Source of the DNA: Bog-756 sp963696495
GTDB lineage: Bacteria > Actinomycetota > Acidimicrobiia > Acidimicrobiales > RAAP-2
Direction: 5' to 3'
DNA: 64,000 nt
NCBI GenBank assembly: GCA_963696495.1
Contig: CAVOKJ010000001.1
Span: 62,001-126,000 of the forward strand
Both the position numbers and the translations under genes were made by a program. The notes below the pieces were generated by a model. It ran no database searches. It was not told where the DNA came from and was given only the letters and a program-made list of their open reading frames with translations. Of the stretch, positions 15,859 through 23,910 are shown piece by piece. The stretch's first letter is position 1. Each line of letters begins with the position of its first letter.

Positions 15859-18123
15859 CTACTGGCTGGTCATCGCCGCACGTTCCGCCGCCTCGGCCTG
15901 GGCGGCGTCCGCCTGGCGCGACTGGCGGAGCAGGGTGATGTCGAGCCGGTCGAGCACCCCCTCGAAGGGGAAGGGTGCGGCATACCGCTCACTGACGGGC
16001 GAGCCGTGGTCGTAACCGACACTCGGGCCGACGCTGGACATGATGGTCATGGCGAACGGAATCGACAGGGAGCCGGCCGGCACGTCGTCGAGGACGAGCG
16101 TCGCCTCCCCGCCCGGCCCGATGCGGCGGAACCGGACCCCCACCACGGAAGGACCCTCGGGGACGGGGCCGTCCGACGTGACCACGTGGTGGTCACCGAA
16201 GCAGTTGTAGTCGAAGACGAGATGGTCGTCCTCGACGAACAGGGTCAGCCCTGAGTTCTCCGTGCCCGAGGCGTAGAGCACGCCGGACGCCCCCCGGGGC
16301 CGGTCGATGGTGGCCGACAGGTCCCAGCCCCGGCCGCCGAGCGAGGGCGCCACCTGGGCGGGCAACGGTGACAGGGGCGGGAAGTAGGTGTAGTGGCGGC
16401 TCGGCGGATGGGGGGAGTGCTCACGGTACCGGGTGGCGAACAGCTCGATGGTCCGGTCGTCGAGGGGCAGGACGCCCTGCTCCTCGGCCTCGGACCACCA
16501 CAGCTCGATGAGCTCGGCGACCCTCTCGGGCATCGACGCAGCGAGGTCGTCGCACTCCGAGCGGTCCTCGTCGAGGTGGTAGAGCTCCCAGCGGTCCTCG
16601 TCGAAGGGCACCCCCGGCTGGTGGTGGGTGACGGCCTTCCACCCGTCGGCGTAGATGCCGCGGTGGCCCATCATCTCGTAGTACTGGACCCGCTTGTGGC
16701 TCGCCGCACCGGGATCGTCGAAGGTGTAGGTCAGCGGCACCCCGGAGATGGGCATCTGCTCCAACCCGCGGTAGACGGACGGGGCCTCGACGCCCAGGGC
16801 CTCGTAGATGGTGGGGGCGATGTCGTTCACGTGGTGGAACTGGTCGCGCCGACCACCCCGGTCGGTGATCCGGTCGGGCCAGTGGACGATCAGGGGCACG
16901 TGCACGCCGCCCTCGTGGGTGTTCTGCTTGTACCACTTGAACGGCGTGTTGCCGGCCTGGGCCCAACCCCAGGGGTAGTTGGCGTGGCTGTGGGGCCCGC
17001 CGATGTCGTCGAGCCGCTGGACCGCCTCGTCGGGCGTCTCCATCAGGAAATTGAAGTACTTCATCTCGTGCATGACGCCGAACGGACCGCCCTCCTGGCT
17101 CGCCCCGTTGTCGGAGAGCAGGAGGAAGAGGGTGTTGTCGAGCTGTCCCAGGTGCTCGAGGGCGGCGACGAAGCGGCCGATCTGCTCGTCGGTGTGCTCG
17201 AGGAAGGCGGCGAACGCCTCCTGCAGGCGGGCGGCCAGCAGCTTCTGGTTCTCCGGCAGGGTGTCCCACGGCTCGACCCCGGGATTCCGCGGTGCGAGTG
17301 CGGTGTCGGGGGGGAGGAGCCCCAGCTCGAGCTGCCGGGCGAACCAACGCTCCCGGGCGACGTCCCAGCCCTCGTCGAAGCGGCCCCGGTACTTCTCGAG
17401 GTACGGGGCGGGGGCCTGGTGGGGGGCGTGCGTGGCACCGAACGCCAGGTAGGCGAAGAAGGGCCGGTCGGGGCGGATCGAGGTGGTGTCGTGGATGAAC
17501 CCGATGGCGTGGTCGACCAGGTCCTCGCTCAGGTGATAGCCCTCCTCGGCCGTGGCCGGGGGTTCGACGGCGTGGTTGTCGTAGACCAGCTCGGGATGGA
17601 ACTGGTCGGTCTCGCCCTCCAGGAAGCCGTAGAAGCGGTCGAAGCCGCGCTGGAGGGGCCACTGGTCGTAGGGCCCGGCCGCCGAGGCGTCCTCCATGGC
17701 GCAGAGGTGCCACTTGCCGACGGCGAAGGTGGCGTAGCCCTCGTCACGGAGCACCTCGGCCACCGTGGTGGCGTGCCGGCTGATGGATCCCCGCATGTGG
17801 GGATAGCCGCTGTCGAAGTTGGCCACGGAGCGCATCCCCACGCTGTGGTGGTTCCGGCCGGTCAGCAGGGCCGCCCTGGTGGGTGAGCAGAGCGGGGTCA
17901 CGTGGAAGTTCGTGTACTGCAGGCCGCCGGCGGCCAACCGGTCGATGTTGGGGGTGGCGAGGTCGGAGCCGTAGCAGCCGAAGTGCGAGAAGCCGGTGTC
18001 GTCGAGCAGGACGACCACGACGTTGGGGGCGTCCTCGCCGGGGTGCGGTGGTGTGGGCCACCACGGTGTCGACTCGGCCTGGGTCCGCTTGATCTCGCCT
18101 TCGAACGTCTCGTGGTTCTGCAT
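15859..18123 (-). CDS. type I (formylglycine) arylsulfatase, long form
   Basis: Sulfate-ester hydrolase of the alkaline-phosphatase superfamily, 754 aa. The signature CSPTRAALLTGRN carries Cys79, which must be oxidised to formylglycine; metal ligands DD41-42, AVGKWHL and SDNGAS are present. After the catalytic part, a beta-rich C-terminal region of roughly 180 residues resembles a concanavalin/LamG-like domain. No signal peptide is seen from the chosen start MQNHETF, which has AAGGACC upstream, so it may act in the cytoplasm. It resembles the second sulfatase (25,407-27,704) in layout. A sulfotransferase and a propeller protein lie beside it. Confidence 0.93.
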   Translation of the reverse strand: MQNHETFEGEIKRTQAESTPWWPTPPHPGEDAPNVVVVLLDDTGFSHFGCYGSDLATPNIDRLAAGGLQYTNFHVTPLCSPTRAALLTGRNHHSVGMRSVANFDSGYPHMRGSISRHATTVAEVLRDEGYATFAVGKWHLCAMEDASAAGPYDQWPLQRGFDRFYGFLEGETDQFHPELVYDNHAVEPPATAEEGYHLSEDLVDHAIGFIHDTTSIRPDRPFFAYLAFGATHAPHQAPAPYLEKYRGRFDEGWDVARERWFARQLELGLLPPDTALAPRNPGVEPWDTLPENQKLLAARLQEAFAAFLEHTDEQIGRFVAALEHLGQLDNTLFLLLSDNGASQEGGPFGVMHEMKYFNFLMETPDEAVQRLDDIGGPHSHANYPWGWAQAGNTPFKWYKQNTHEGGVHVPLIVHWPDRITDRGGRRDQFHHVNDIAPTIYEALGVEAPSVYRGLEQMPISGVPLTYTFDDPGAASHKRVQYYEMMGHRGIYADGWKAVTHHQPGVPFDEDRWELYHLDEDRSECDDLAASMPERVAELIELWWSEAEEQGVLPLDDRTIELFATRYREHSPHPPSRHYTYFPPLSPLPAQVAPSLGGRGWDLSATIDRPRGASGVLYASGTENSGLTLFVEDDHLVFDYNCFGDHHVVTSDGPVPEGPSVVGVRFRRIGPGGEATLVLDDVPAGSLSIPFAMTIMSSVGPSVGYDHGSPVSERYAAPFPFEGVLDRLDITLLRQSRQADAAQAEAAERAAMTSQ

Positions 18124-18184
18124 GCACGGTCCTTGCTGGGAGTGGAAACGGTCGGGCCTGCCGAGCGGGAGCAACTAGTGGCAT

Positions 18185-18190
18185 ATGGTA
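18185..18190 (-). promoter_or_regulatory. candidate -10 box of the sulfatase
   Basis: TACCAT on the minus strand about 62 bases before the sulfatase ATG, inside an AT-richer patch (GGCATATGGTATGTCATTACC). The patch has short GGTA/TACC arms that might be an operator, but they are too short to rely on. Confidence 0.35.
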
Positions 18191-18298
18191 TGTCATTACC
18201 CACGGTCCGACGCCGGCGCCTCCCGGGGTGACGGCCGGGTCGGGCCGGGCGAGGGACCGTGTCGGCCTGCGCTCCCGGTGGGAATTCCTGACAGACGC

Positions 18299-18304
18299 TA
18301 CATT
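18299..18304 (+). promoter_or_regulatory. candidate -10 box of the propeller protein
   Basis: TACATT on the plus strand, 55 bases before the ATG at 18360, with GGAGGGG as ribosome-binding site in between. It lies in the 236-base divergent region shared with the sulfatase. Confidence 0.35.
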
Positions 18305-18359
18305 CGGGGACTTCCGCTCGGGGATGTGAAGCGTCGGTCCATGGAGGGGTGCTTCGACG

Positions 18360-19268
18360 ATGGCTGACAATGCACGGTTTCCCTGGCCCAATCCGGATGC
18401 CTCCGCGGTGGCCGTCCCGGCGCCGGGGGCCGGCCGCGGCTACTGGGCCGGCAGTCCGAGTGCCGTCCTGGACGACGACGGCACCTTCTGGCTCGCCTAC
18501 CGGTTGCGCCGCCCGGTCGGCGCCGGGAGGGGCTACGCCAACGTCGTGGCCCGTTCGGCCGACGGCGAGCGGTTCGAGACGGTGTCGGTACTGGGGAGGG
18601 AGCGCTTCGACTGCGACTCGCTCGAGCGGCCGGCGCTGGTCAAGCGGCCCGACGGCGCCTGGCGGCTGTACGTCAGCTGCGCCACGCCCGACAGCAAGCA
18701 CTGGCGGGTCGATGCGGTCGATGCGCCGGATCCGTCCGGGTTCGATCCGGCGGCGGCCAGGACGGTCCTGCCGGGCGACGACACCGTGGCGGTCAAGGAC
18801 CCCGTGGTCAAGGTGATCGGGGGGCGCTGGCACATGTGGCTGTGCTGCCATCCGCTCGACCAGCGTGACGAGACGGACCGGATGGCCACCCACTACTGCT
18901 CCAGCGGTGACGGACTCGAGTGGACCGACCACGGCACCGCCCTGGCCGGAACACCGGGCCGCTGGGACGGGAGGGGCGCCCGGGTCGCCGACGTCGTCCA
19001 CGACGGCGGACGCTGGCTCGCCTACTACGACGGGCGCGCCACCCGGGAGGAGAACGCCGAGGAGCGGACCGGGGTGGCGGAGGGTGATGCGCCGGACCTT
19101 CTCCTGTCCCGGGGCGAGCCGATCGGGGCTGCGCCCGGGGGCCGGGGCTCACTGCGCTACGTCTCGGCCGTCGCCCTCCCCGGGGGAGGCACCCGCCTCT
19201 ACTACGAGACGAGTCGCCTCGACGGGGCCCACGACTTGCGCACGGAGTACGTCCCCCCCTCGCGGTAG
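18360..19268 (+). CDS. five-bladed-propeller, glycosidase-like protein
   Basis: 302-aa protein with the repeating pattern of five-bladed beta-propeller glycosidase-like enzymes (GH43/GH32/GH130 group): GSPSAVLDDDGTFWLAYRLR, RPALVKRPDGAWRLYVSC, KDPVVKVIGGRWHMWLC, ADVVHDGGRWLAYYDGRA and a last blade with RLYYETSR. Each blade has an Asp or Glu before a strand, as in those active sites, but a specific activity cannot be assigned. No signal peptide. Divergent from a sulfatase, and its last 67 bases overlap the convergent sulfotransferase gene. The setting suggests work on a sulfated sugar. Confidence 0.65.
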   Translation: MADNARFPWPNPDASAVAVPAPGAGRGYWAGSPSAVLDDDGTFWLAYRLRRPVGAGRGYANVVARSADGERFETVSVLGRERFDCDSLERPALVKRPDGAWRLYVSCATPDSKHWRVDAVDAPDPSGFDPAAARTVLPGDDTVAVKDPVVKVIGGRWHMWLCCHPLDQRDETDRMATHYCSSGDGLEWTDHGTALAGTPGRWDGRGARVADVVHDGGRWLAYYDGRATREENAEERTGVAEGDAPDLLLSRGEPIGAAPGGRGSLRYVSAVALPGGGTRLYYETSRLDGAHDLRTEYVPPSR

Positions 19269-20173
19269 GTCTTCCACGTGTCGAGGTTCCAACCCGTCTC
19301 CTGCTCGACGAGCGCGATGTCGTCGGCGAAGTAGTCGATGAGGCTGGCCCGTTCGTCGGGCTGGAGCTCGGGGCGGTGTTGCGGTGTCCGCTGGATGAGC
19401 CACTGGAGGGGCATGCTGGCCTTGCGCCAGACCTGGGGCGGGAAGTGGCTCCCGACCGAGGCGCCGTGGCGGAAGACGGCGCTGAGGAGCCTGGTGTAGG
19501 GGGTCGGGGGCACGTAACCGCCCACGTTCCTGGCCGGCACCTCGGTGACCACGCCCTCGTCCACGCCCAAGAAGCGCATCACCAGGTCGAGTGTGGTGGC
19601 GGGCTCCTCGACGAGGGACAGGTAGCGGATGATGTGGACCTGCTCGCGGGGGAACAGGGTGAGCAGGTGCTCCAGCTGCCGGCCGTAGAGCCCGGTCTCG
19701 AGGTAGCGCCAGAAGGGCGCCCATCCCGCCTCGCGCCGACGGGGCTCCTCGGCACAGGCCTCGAGGAAGTCGCCGATCGGCTCGAGTCCGTCCGCCCAGA
19801 GATGGGCCCAGTTGGAGTAGGCGCGATCCACCGGGTCGCGGAGGATGACGATGAGCCGGGCGCCGGGCACCACCGCACGGATCCGCTCCTGGGCGGCGAA
19901 GTCGGACAGGTAGAACGGTGTGCTCTCGCCCCGGCGCGTACCGGCCGGGGCGGCGTCGAACAACCGCTCGTACTCGTCCGGCCGCCAGATCCACTCGCGG
20001 TAGCTGTGGGCGTCTCCCGGCCCACCGTGGTCGGGTGGCGGCCCGTCGCACAGGAAGAACTTCGGCTCTTTGACCGGCGACAGGTACAGCTGCGGGTGCT
20101 GGGCCAGGGCGGCGTGCAGCGCGGTGGTGCCCGCCTTGGGAGCGCCGATCACGAAGAAGTCCGGTAACGCCAC
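19202..20173 (-). CDS. PAPS-dependent sulfotransferase
   Basis: Transfers sulfate from PAPS to a hydroxyl or amine acceptor, 323 aa. The 5'-phosphosulfate loop APKAGTT is at residues 11-17 and the 3'-phosphate motif RDPVDRAYSNW near 111-121. This is the Sulfotransfer_1/3 fold used on lipids, sugars and small molecules; the acceptor is unknown. GTG start with AGGATGG upstream. The 3' end overlaps the propeller gene by 67 bases tail to tail. A sulfatase two genes away would carry out the opposite reaction. Confidence 0.92.
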   Translation of the reverse strand: MALPDFFVIGAPKAGTTALHAALAQHPQLYLSPVKEPKFFLCDGPPPDHGGPGDAHSYREWIWRPDEYERLFDAAPAGTRRGESTPFYLSDFAAQERIRAVVPGARLIVILRDPVDRAYSNWAHLWADGLEPIGDFLEACAEEPRRREAGWAPFWRYLETGLYGRQLEHLLTLFPREQVHIIRYLSLVEEPATTLDLVMRFLGVDEGVVTEVPARNVGGYVPPTPYTRLLSAVFRHGASVGSHFPPQVWRKASMPLQWLIQRTPQHRPELQPDERASLIDYFADDIALVEQETGWNLDTWKTYREGGTYSVRKSWAPSRRLVS

Positions 20174-20362
20174 CGAGCCATCCTATTCTACCTAATCGAC
20201 CGGAGAACGAGAGTCGTCCCTGGTGGGCGTCCATCGCACTCCGGACACCCGGGTCGGCCACCCTCTCCGGGGCCGGCACCGTCAAGCTCCCGGGCCGCCG
20301 TGCCGATGGTCGAGAGGTCGGGCCCGCGCCGTCAGGACGGGCAAGAGGCGGGAGGCGGGAAC

Positions 20363-21268
20363 GTGCGAATCGACCAGAGGACGGGGTGGTGGCTGGCGCC
20401 CGACGGCAGCTGGTATCCACCGGAGTTGCATCCCGGGCACGCCGGAGGGGACGCCAGCCACGAGGGTGCGGTGGCCACCCTGGTCCGCCCGATGGGCCCC
20501 CGGTCACGGTTCGAGCGCCTCCCCGCCGGGGGCCGATGTGTCAACTGTGCGGCGCCCATCCGCCCCCTCGACGAGGCCTGGAGGGACCCGGACGGCGACC
20601 AGCTGCTCTGTGCCACCTGTTGGCCCGCCCTGGTCGTCTCCGGGCGTTCGGTGCCGGAGTCGCCGATGGTCGACCTCACGGCGGGTGAGCCGGGTTGGCG
20701 ACCGGGAGCGGTGGGCGAGTACCTCGTGTCGATCCGTCTCCACCGCGACCTCGGCGACCGGGCCGTGATCCTCGGCAATCGCCGGGTGCCCGGCAGCGAC
20801 GCCACGATCGCCAACGTGGTGGTGGCGTCGTCGGGGGTGTGGGCCGTCGACGCCAAGAAGACGAGCGGCCTCGTCGAGTACCACGGGATCGCCGGTCGGG
20901 ACGACGGAGACGGACGGCTGCTGATCGGGGGCCACGACCGGACGGCGATGGTCGAGCGGGTACTCGAGCACGTGGCCCCGGTGACCGACGCGGTTGCCGA
21001 CCCCAGGGTCCCGGTGCACGGGGCCCTGGCCATCGTCGAGGGGAACTGGGGTGGGCCGGGCCGCATGCTCGGCCGGCGGCCCTGTTGTCATCGGGGCGCC
21101 TGGGTCCTGTGGCCCGCCGCGCTCCTGGTGAAGGTGGGGGAACCGGGGCCGCTCTCCGCCGATCACGTCCTCGCCATCGGCGCCAGACTCGATCGCGCCC
21201 TGCCGCCCCGAGCGCTGCACCGGGGAGCCCGCCGCTCCCCGGTGCCGCTGTGGGCCACCCCGACCTGA
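20363..21268 (+). CDS. NERD-domain protein with zinc ribbon
   Basis: 301-aa protein of unknown role. The N-terminus RTGWWLAPDGSWYPPE resembles the DUF2510 motif. CVNC...CATC (about 55-80) looks like a zinc ribbon. The NERD nuclease-related domain follows from GAVGEYLVSIRLH near 115, with the conserved ASSGVWAVDAKKTSG near 155-168 matching the D-x-K active-site pattern of the restriction-endonuclease fold. GTG at 20363 was chosen because GGGAGG lies seven bases upstream. NERD proteins are linked to DNA or RNA processing and sometimes to defence; no partner helicase or kinase is nearby. Confidence 0.75.
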   Translation: MRIDQRTGWWLAPDGSWYPPELHPGHAGGDASHEGAVATLVRPMGPRSRFERLPAGGRCVNCAAPIRPLDEAWRDPDGDQLLCATCWPALVVSGRSVPESPMVDLTAGEPGWRPGAVGEYLVSIRLHRDLGDRAVILGNRRVPGSDATIANVVVASSGVWAVDAKKTSGLVEYHGIAGRDDGDGRLLIGGHDRTAMVERVLEHVAPVTDAVADPRVPVHGALAIVEGNWGGPGRMLGRRPCCHRGAWVLWPAALLVKVGEPGPLSADHVLAIGARLDRALPPRALHRGARRSPVPLWATPT

Positions 21269-21362
21269 CGAGCCCGGAGGCTCCGGACCCCATGGTCTGG
21301 GATCCTCGTCGAGATACCCGAATCCGCCGCCCGGTGCCGAACAGTATGCGAAATCCGTGGCC

Positions 21363-21387
21363 TCAATGCAACTGTCGATTGCAATGA
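21363..21387. promoter_or_regulatory. 25-bp imperfect palindrome upstream of TetR-like gene
   Basis: Arms TCAATGCAA and TTGCAATGA match at eight of nine positions around a seven-base centre (CTGTCGA). It is AT-richer than its surroundings and lies about 139 bases before the TetR-like start. The rest of 21,269-21,525 shows nothing else recognisable. Candidate operator for the adjacent regulator. Confidence 0.45.
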
Positions 21388-21525
21388 CCGGCCTGGCCTG
21401 GGCTCCGGCCGGGGCGCCGGTGGCGAATTGGGTCGAAAATCGCTCGGTCGGACGGTCCCGCGGCAACGGATTCCGGAGGTGGGGTGGGGATGGGTCGACC
21501 CCGCTGTGGGGCACACTGAACGGGT

Positions 21526-22332
21526 GTGGTCACGACGTTGAGCAGGGACGAGGTGGGCAAGAACAGCCGGAACCGGCAGCCCAAGCAGAGCCGTGAGGAG
21601 ATCCGGGCCCTGCTGGTGGAGGCTGGTCGCTCGATCCTCCGCGAGGAGGGCATGGGCACCGGTGCCGAGACCCTCACCTTCAAGCGGGTGTTCCAGCGCG
21701 TCGAGCAGGAGACGGGCCTCCGCCTGACCAACGCGTCGGTGATCAAGCGGGTCTGGGACAACCAGGCCGACTACCAGACCGACGTGCTCGTGGCCATCGC
21801 CGCCGACGAGGGCGTGAGCGAGTTCGACCAGACGCTGGCGGCGCTGGACGGAGTGTTCGCCGACATGGACCTGTCCACGCCCGAGGCCCGGTGGGCCACC
21901 CTGCGGGAGGTCTGCCGGGTGGGAGGGGAGGCCAACATGGTGGCGCTCCTGGAATCGGCCAATTGGCCGTCGTGGATCGCGGTGTGGACGCTCGGTGTGG
22001 CCGGCGACCCCCCGGTCCGCCAGCGGATCGACGAAGCCCTGCTCGACGGCTACCAGTCGTTCAACGGGCATTTCGAGCGGGCGTACCTGGCCCTCGCCGG
22101 TCTGCTGGGGTTCCGGTTGCGGTCGAACTTCACCATGCGGCAGTTCACCATCTCGGTCGGGGCGCTGGCCGAGGGGTGCGCCCTGCGCGGGCGGGTCGAC
22201 GCCGAGAGCATGAACGGCATCGAGCGGATGACCGGGCCGGACGGCGGGACCCAGGAGTGGACCCTGTTCGGGATCAGCCTCGAGGCGCTCACCCACCAGT
22301 TCTTCGAGATCGATCCCGACGCCGTGGGCTGA
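21526..22332 (+). CDS. TetR-like transcriptional regulator
   Basis: 268 aa. The N-terminus KQSREEIRALLVEAGRSILR followed by TLTFKRVFQRVEQETG and NASVIKRVWDNQADYQTDVL fits a TetR-type helix-turn-helix in which the recognition helix is preceded by a longer insertion. The C-terminal ligand domain has no recognisable specificity. GTG start without a strong Shine-Dalgarno; TTG at 21538 is an alternative. A palindrome upstream may be its operator. No adjacent co-directional target, and the lipid-quinone genes converge on it. Confidence 0.7.
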   Translation: MVTTLSRDEVGKNSRNRQPKQSREEIRALLVEAGRSILREEGMGTGAETLTFKRVFQRVEQETGLRLTNASVIKRVWDNQADYQTDVLVAIAADEGVSEFDQTLAALDGVFADMDLSTPEARWATLREVCRVGGEANMVALLESANWPSWIAVWTLGVAGDPPVRQRIDEALLDGYQSFNGHFERAYLALAGLLGFRLRSNFTMRQFTISVGALAEGCALRGRVDAESMNGIERMTGPDGGTQEWTLFGISLEALTHQFFEIDPDAVG

Positions 22333-22366
22333 ACGCGCCGGCCGCCGCCGTCCCCGGCCGGCGACC

Positions 22367-23125
22367 TCAGTGCAGCCGGGCCACCGCCAGCGCCGCGGCG
22401 AGCGAGATGATGCCCCAGGACATGGCCCGGAGGGCCTGCTCGAGCGGTCCGAGGAGGAGATCGCGGTCGACGGGCAACTCGCTCCCGTCGGTCAGCGAGA
22501 TCGTCCCGGTGACGCCGCGGGTCCGGCGACGGACGAGTCGGGCGGGCGTGCTCAAGGTGCGCTGGACCACGGTGAGGAAGAAGGCCCCGCAGGCGGCGAT
22601 GACGGGGGCGACGGCCAGCCGGCCCGTCTGGGCCACGTAGGCGGTGAGCACGGGGAACGCGCCCCAGCTGGCGGCGAGGCCGACGGTGTTGTGGAGCAGC
22701 CCGCCGAACAGCTCGAAGTTGTAGGCGACGACCAGCACCGGTCCGACCACGATGAAGGGGACGAGCGCGGGACCGACCTCGACGATGCCGGCGATGCCGA
22801 GGGCGACGGCACCGGCCAGCCCGACGACGGAGACGGCGACGAGCGCCCCGCTCGGGATCCGGGTGCGGAGCGGCCTCCCGTTGAGCTCGTCGAGGGCGTG
22901 GGCCGCCAGTCCGACGGCGAAGAAGAAGGCCAGCAGGGTGGCGACCAGGCGGGTGATGCTGACCACCGGTGCCAGGCAGGCCCCGATGACCACGTAGGCG
23001 AGGTGCCACGCCGTGTACGGCGGGTGCAGCAGGGTCCACCAGTCGCGCCAGCCGCCGGACCGGGCGGCGTAGTAGGCGGGGCGGGGATCCTCGGGCCCCT
23101 CACCGGTCGCCGGCCGCTCATCCAC
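22367..23125 (-). CDS. polytopic membrane protein, UbiA-prenyltransferase-like
   Basis: 252 aa with about seven hydrophobic segments. LLHPPYTAWHLAYVVIGA near the N-terminus and AHALDELNGRPLRTRIP near 75-90 recall the first span and first Asp-rich loop of UbiA-type prenyltransferases, although the DxxxD pattern is only partly met (DELNG). A second Asp-rich loop is not clear. It overlaps the MenG-like gene by eight bases and belongs to the same minus-strand unit. Role in prenyl-quinone or lipid assembly is inferred from context; it could also be a divergent member without transferase activity. Confidence 0.5.
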   Translation of the reverse strand: MDERPATGEGPEDPRPAYYAARSGGWRDWWTLLHPPYTAWHLAYVVIGACLAPVVSITRLVATLLAFFFAVGLAAHALDELNGRPLRTRIPSGALVAVSVVGLAGAVALGIAGIVEVGPALVPFIVVGPVLVVAYNFELFGGLLHNTVGLAASWGAFPVLTAYVAQTGRLAVAPVIAACGAFFLTVVQRTLSTPARLVRRRTRGVTGTISLTDGSELPVDRDLLLGPLEQALRAMSWGIISLAAALAVARLH

Positions 23126-23852
23126 CGGCCCGCCGACCCCACATCACCAGTCCGCCTCCGAGGCTCATCCGGCGAAGACCGACATCGACGAAGCCGGCCC
23201 GCTCCCAGGCGCGCACCGTCCAGTCCACCGGGTACCTCCGGTAGTGGCCGGTGATGTTGGGGCCGAGGAAGCGACCGACGTCGAACCAGGCGCGGCCGCC
23301 GGTCACGAGCCCGCCGACCGGGAGCACGAGGCGCGTGTACCCCCACCACCACCACCGCCAGAACCGGCTCGTGGGCACGAGGAACTCGAGGCTGGCGACG
23401 GCGCCGCCCGGTCTCACCACACGGGCCAGCTCGGCCAGGGTGGCCTGGGGATCGGCCACGTAGCGCAGGAGGTAGGTGAAGGTGAGGGCGTCGAAGGCCC
23501 GGTCGGGGAACGGGAGCTGCTCGGCCCGGCCGGACACGAGCCGGATCCGGTCGGCGAGACCGCTCCCCTCCACGTTCGACCGTCCCTGGAGGAGCATCTC
23601 CGGGGTCAGGTCGATGCCGACCACCTCGGCGGTCGTCCGGTCGGCGAGCTGGAGGGCGACACCGGCCGGCCCGGTGGCCACGTCCAGCACCCGGTCCGGC
23701 CACTCGGGGACGATGTGCCCCACCATCGCCCGCCGCCACCGGCCGTCCTGGCCGAGGGACAACAGGGCGGCGAGCCGGTCGTAGCGCTCCGGAAGCGGGG
23801 TGAACAGGCGCTGGGCGAACCGGTTGGGGTCGTCCGCGTCCGGTTGCTCCAT
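23118..23852 (-). CDS. UbiE/MenG-type SAM-dependent methyltransferase
   Basis: 244-aa class I methyltransferase. It opens with PLPERYDRLAALLSLGQDGRWRRAM, typical of UbiE/MenG (substrate helix plus RW), then VLDVATGPAGVA near 50-62 (SAM loop), GIDLTPEMLL, and GRAEQLPFPDRAFDALTFTYLLRYV, the UbiE motif. Likely methylates demethylmenaquinone, the last step of menaquinone synthesis, at the membrane surface; closely related enzymes act on other prenylated rings. GGAGG precedes the ATG. Divergent from the geranylgeranyl reductase by 58 bases. Confidence 0.82.
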   Translation of the reverse strand: MEQPDADDPNRFAQRLFTPLPERYDRLAALLSLGQDGRWRRAMVGHIVPEWPDRVLDVATGPAGVALQLADRTTAEVVGIDLTPEMLLQGRSNVEGSGLADRIRLVSGRAEQLPFPDRAFDALTFTYLLRYVADPQATLAELARVVRPGGAVASLEFLVPTSRFWRWWWWGYTRLVLPVGGLVTGGRAWFDVGRFLGPNITGHYRRYPVDWTVRAWERAGFVDVGLRRMSLGGGLVMWGRRAGG

Positions 23853-23910
23853 GGTCCCTCCTCAGGTGCCAGGATCTCACCGTAGGCGTTCGGCGCCCGG
23901 GAGGAGTCGT

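Noticed and set aside
16393..17886. Long plus-strand frame of 497 codons inside the first sulfatase
   Set aside because: It is the antisense shadow of a clearly coding sulfatase and has Val/Gly/Asp-rich low-complexity composition.
18182..18202. Operator palindrome between the sulfatase and propeller genes
   Set aside because: Arms are only four bases (GGTA/TACC), expected by chance.
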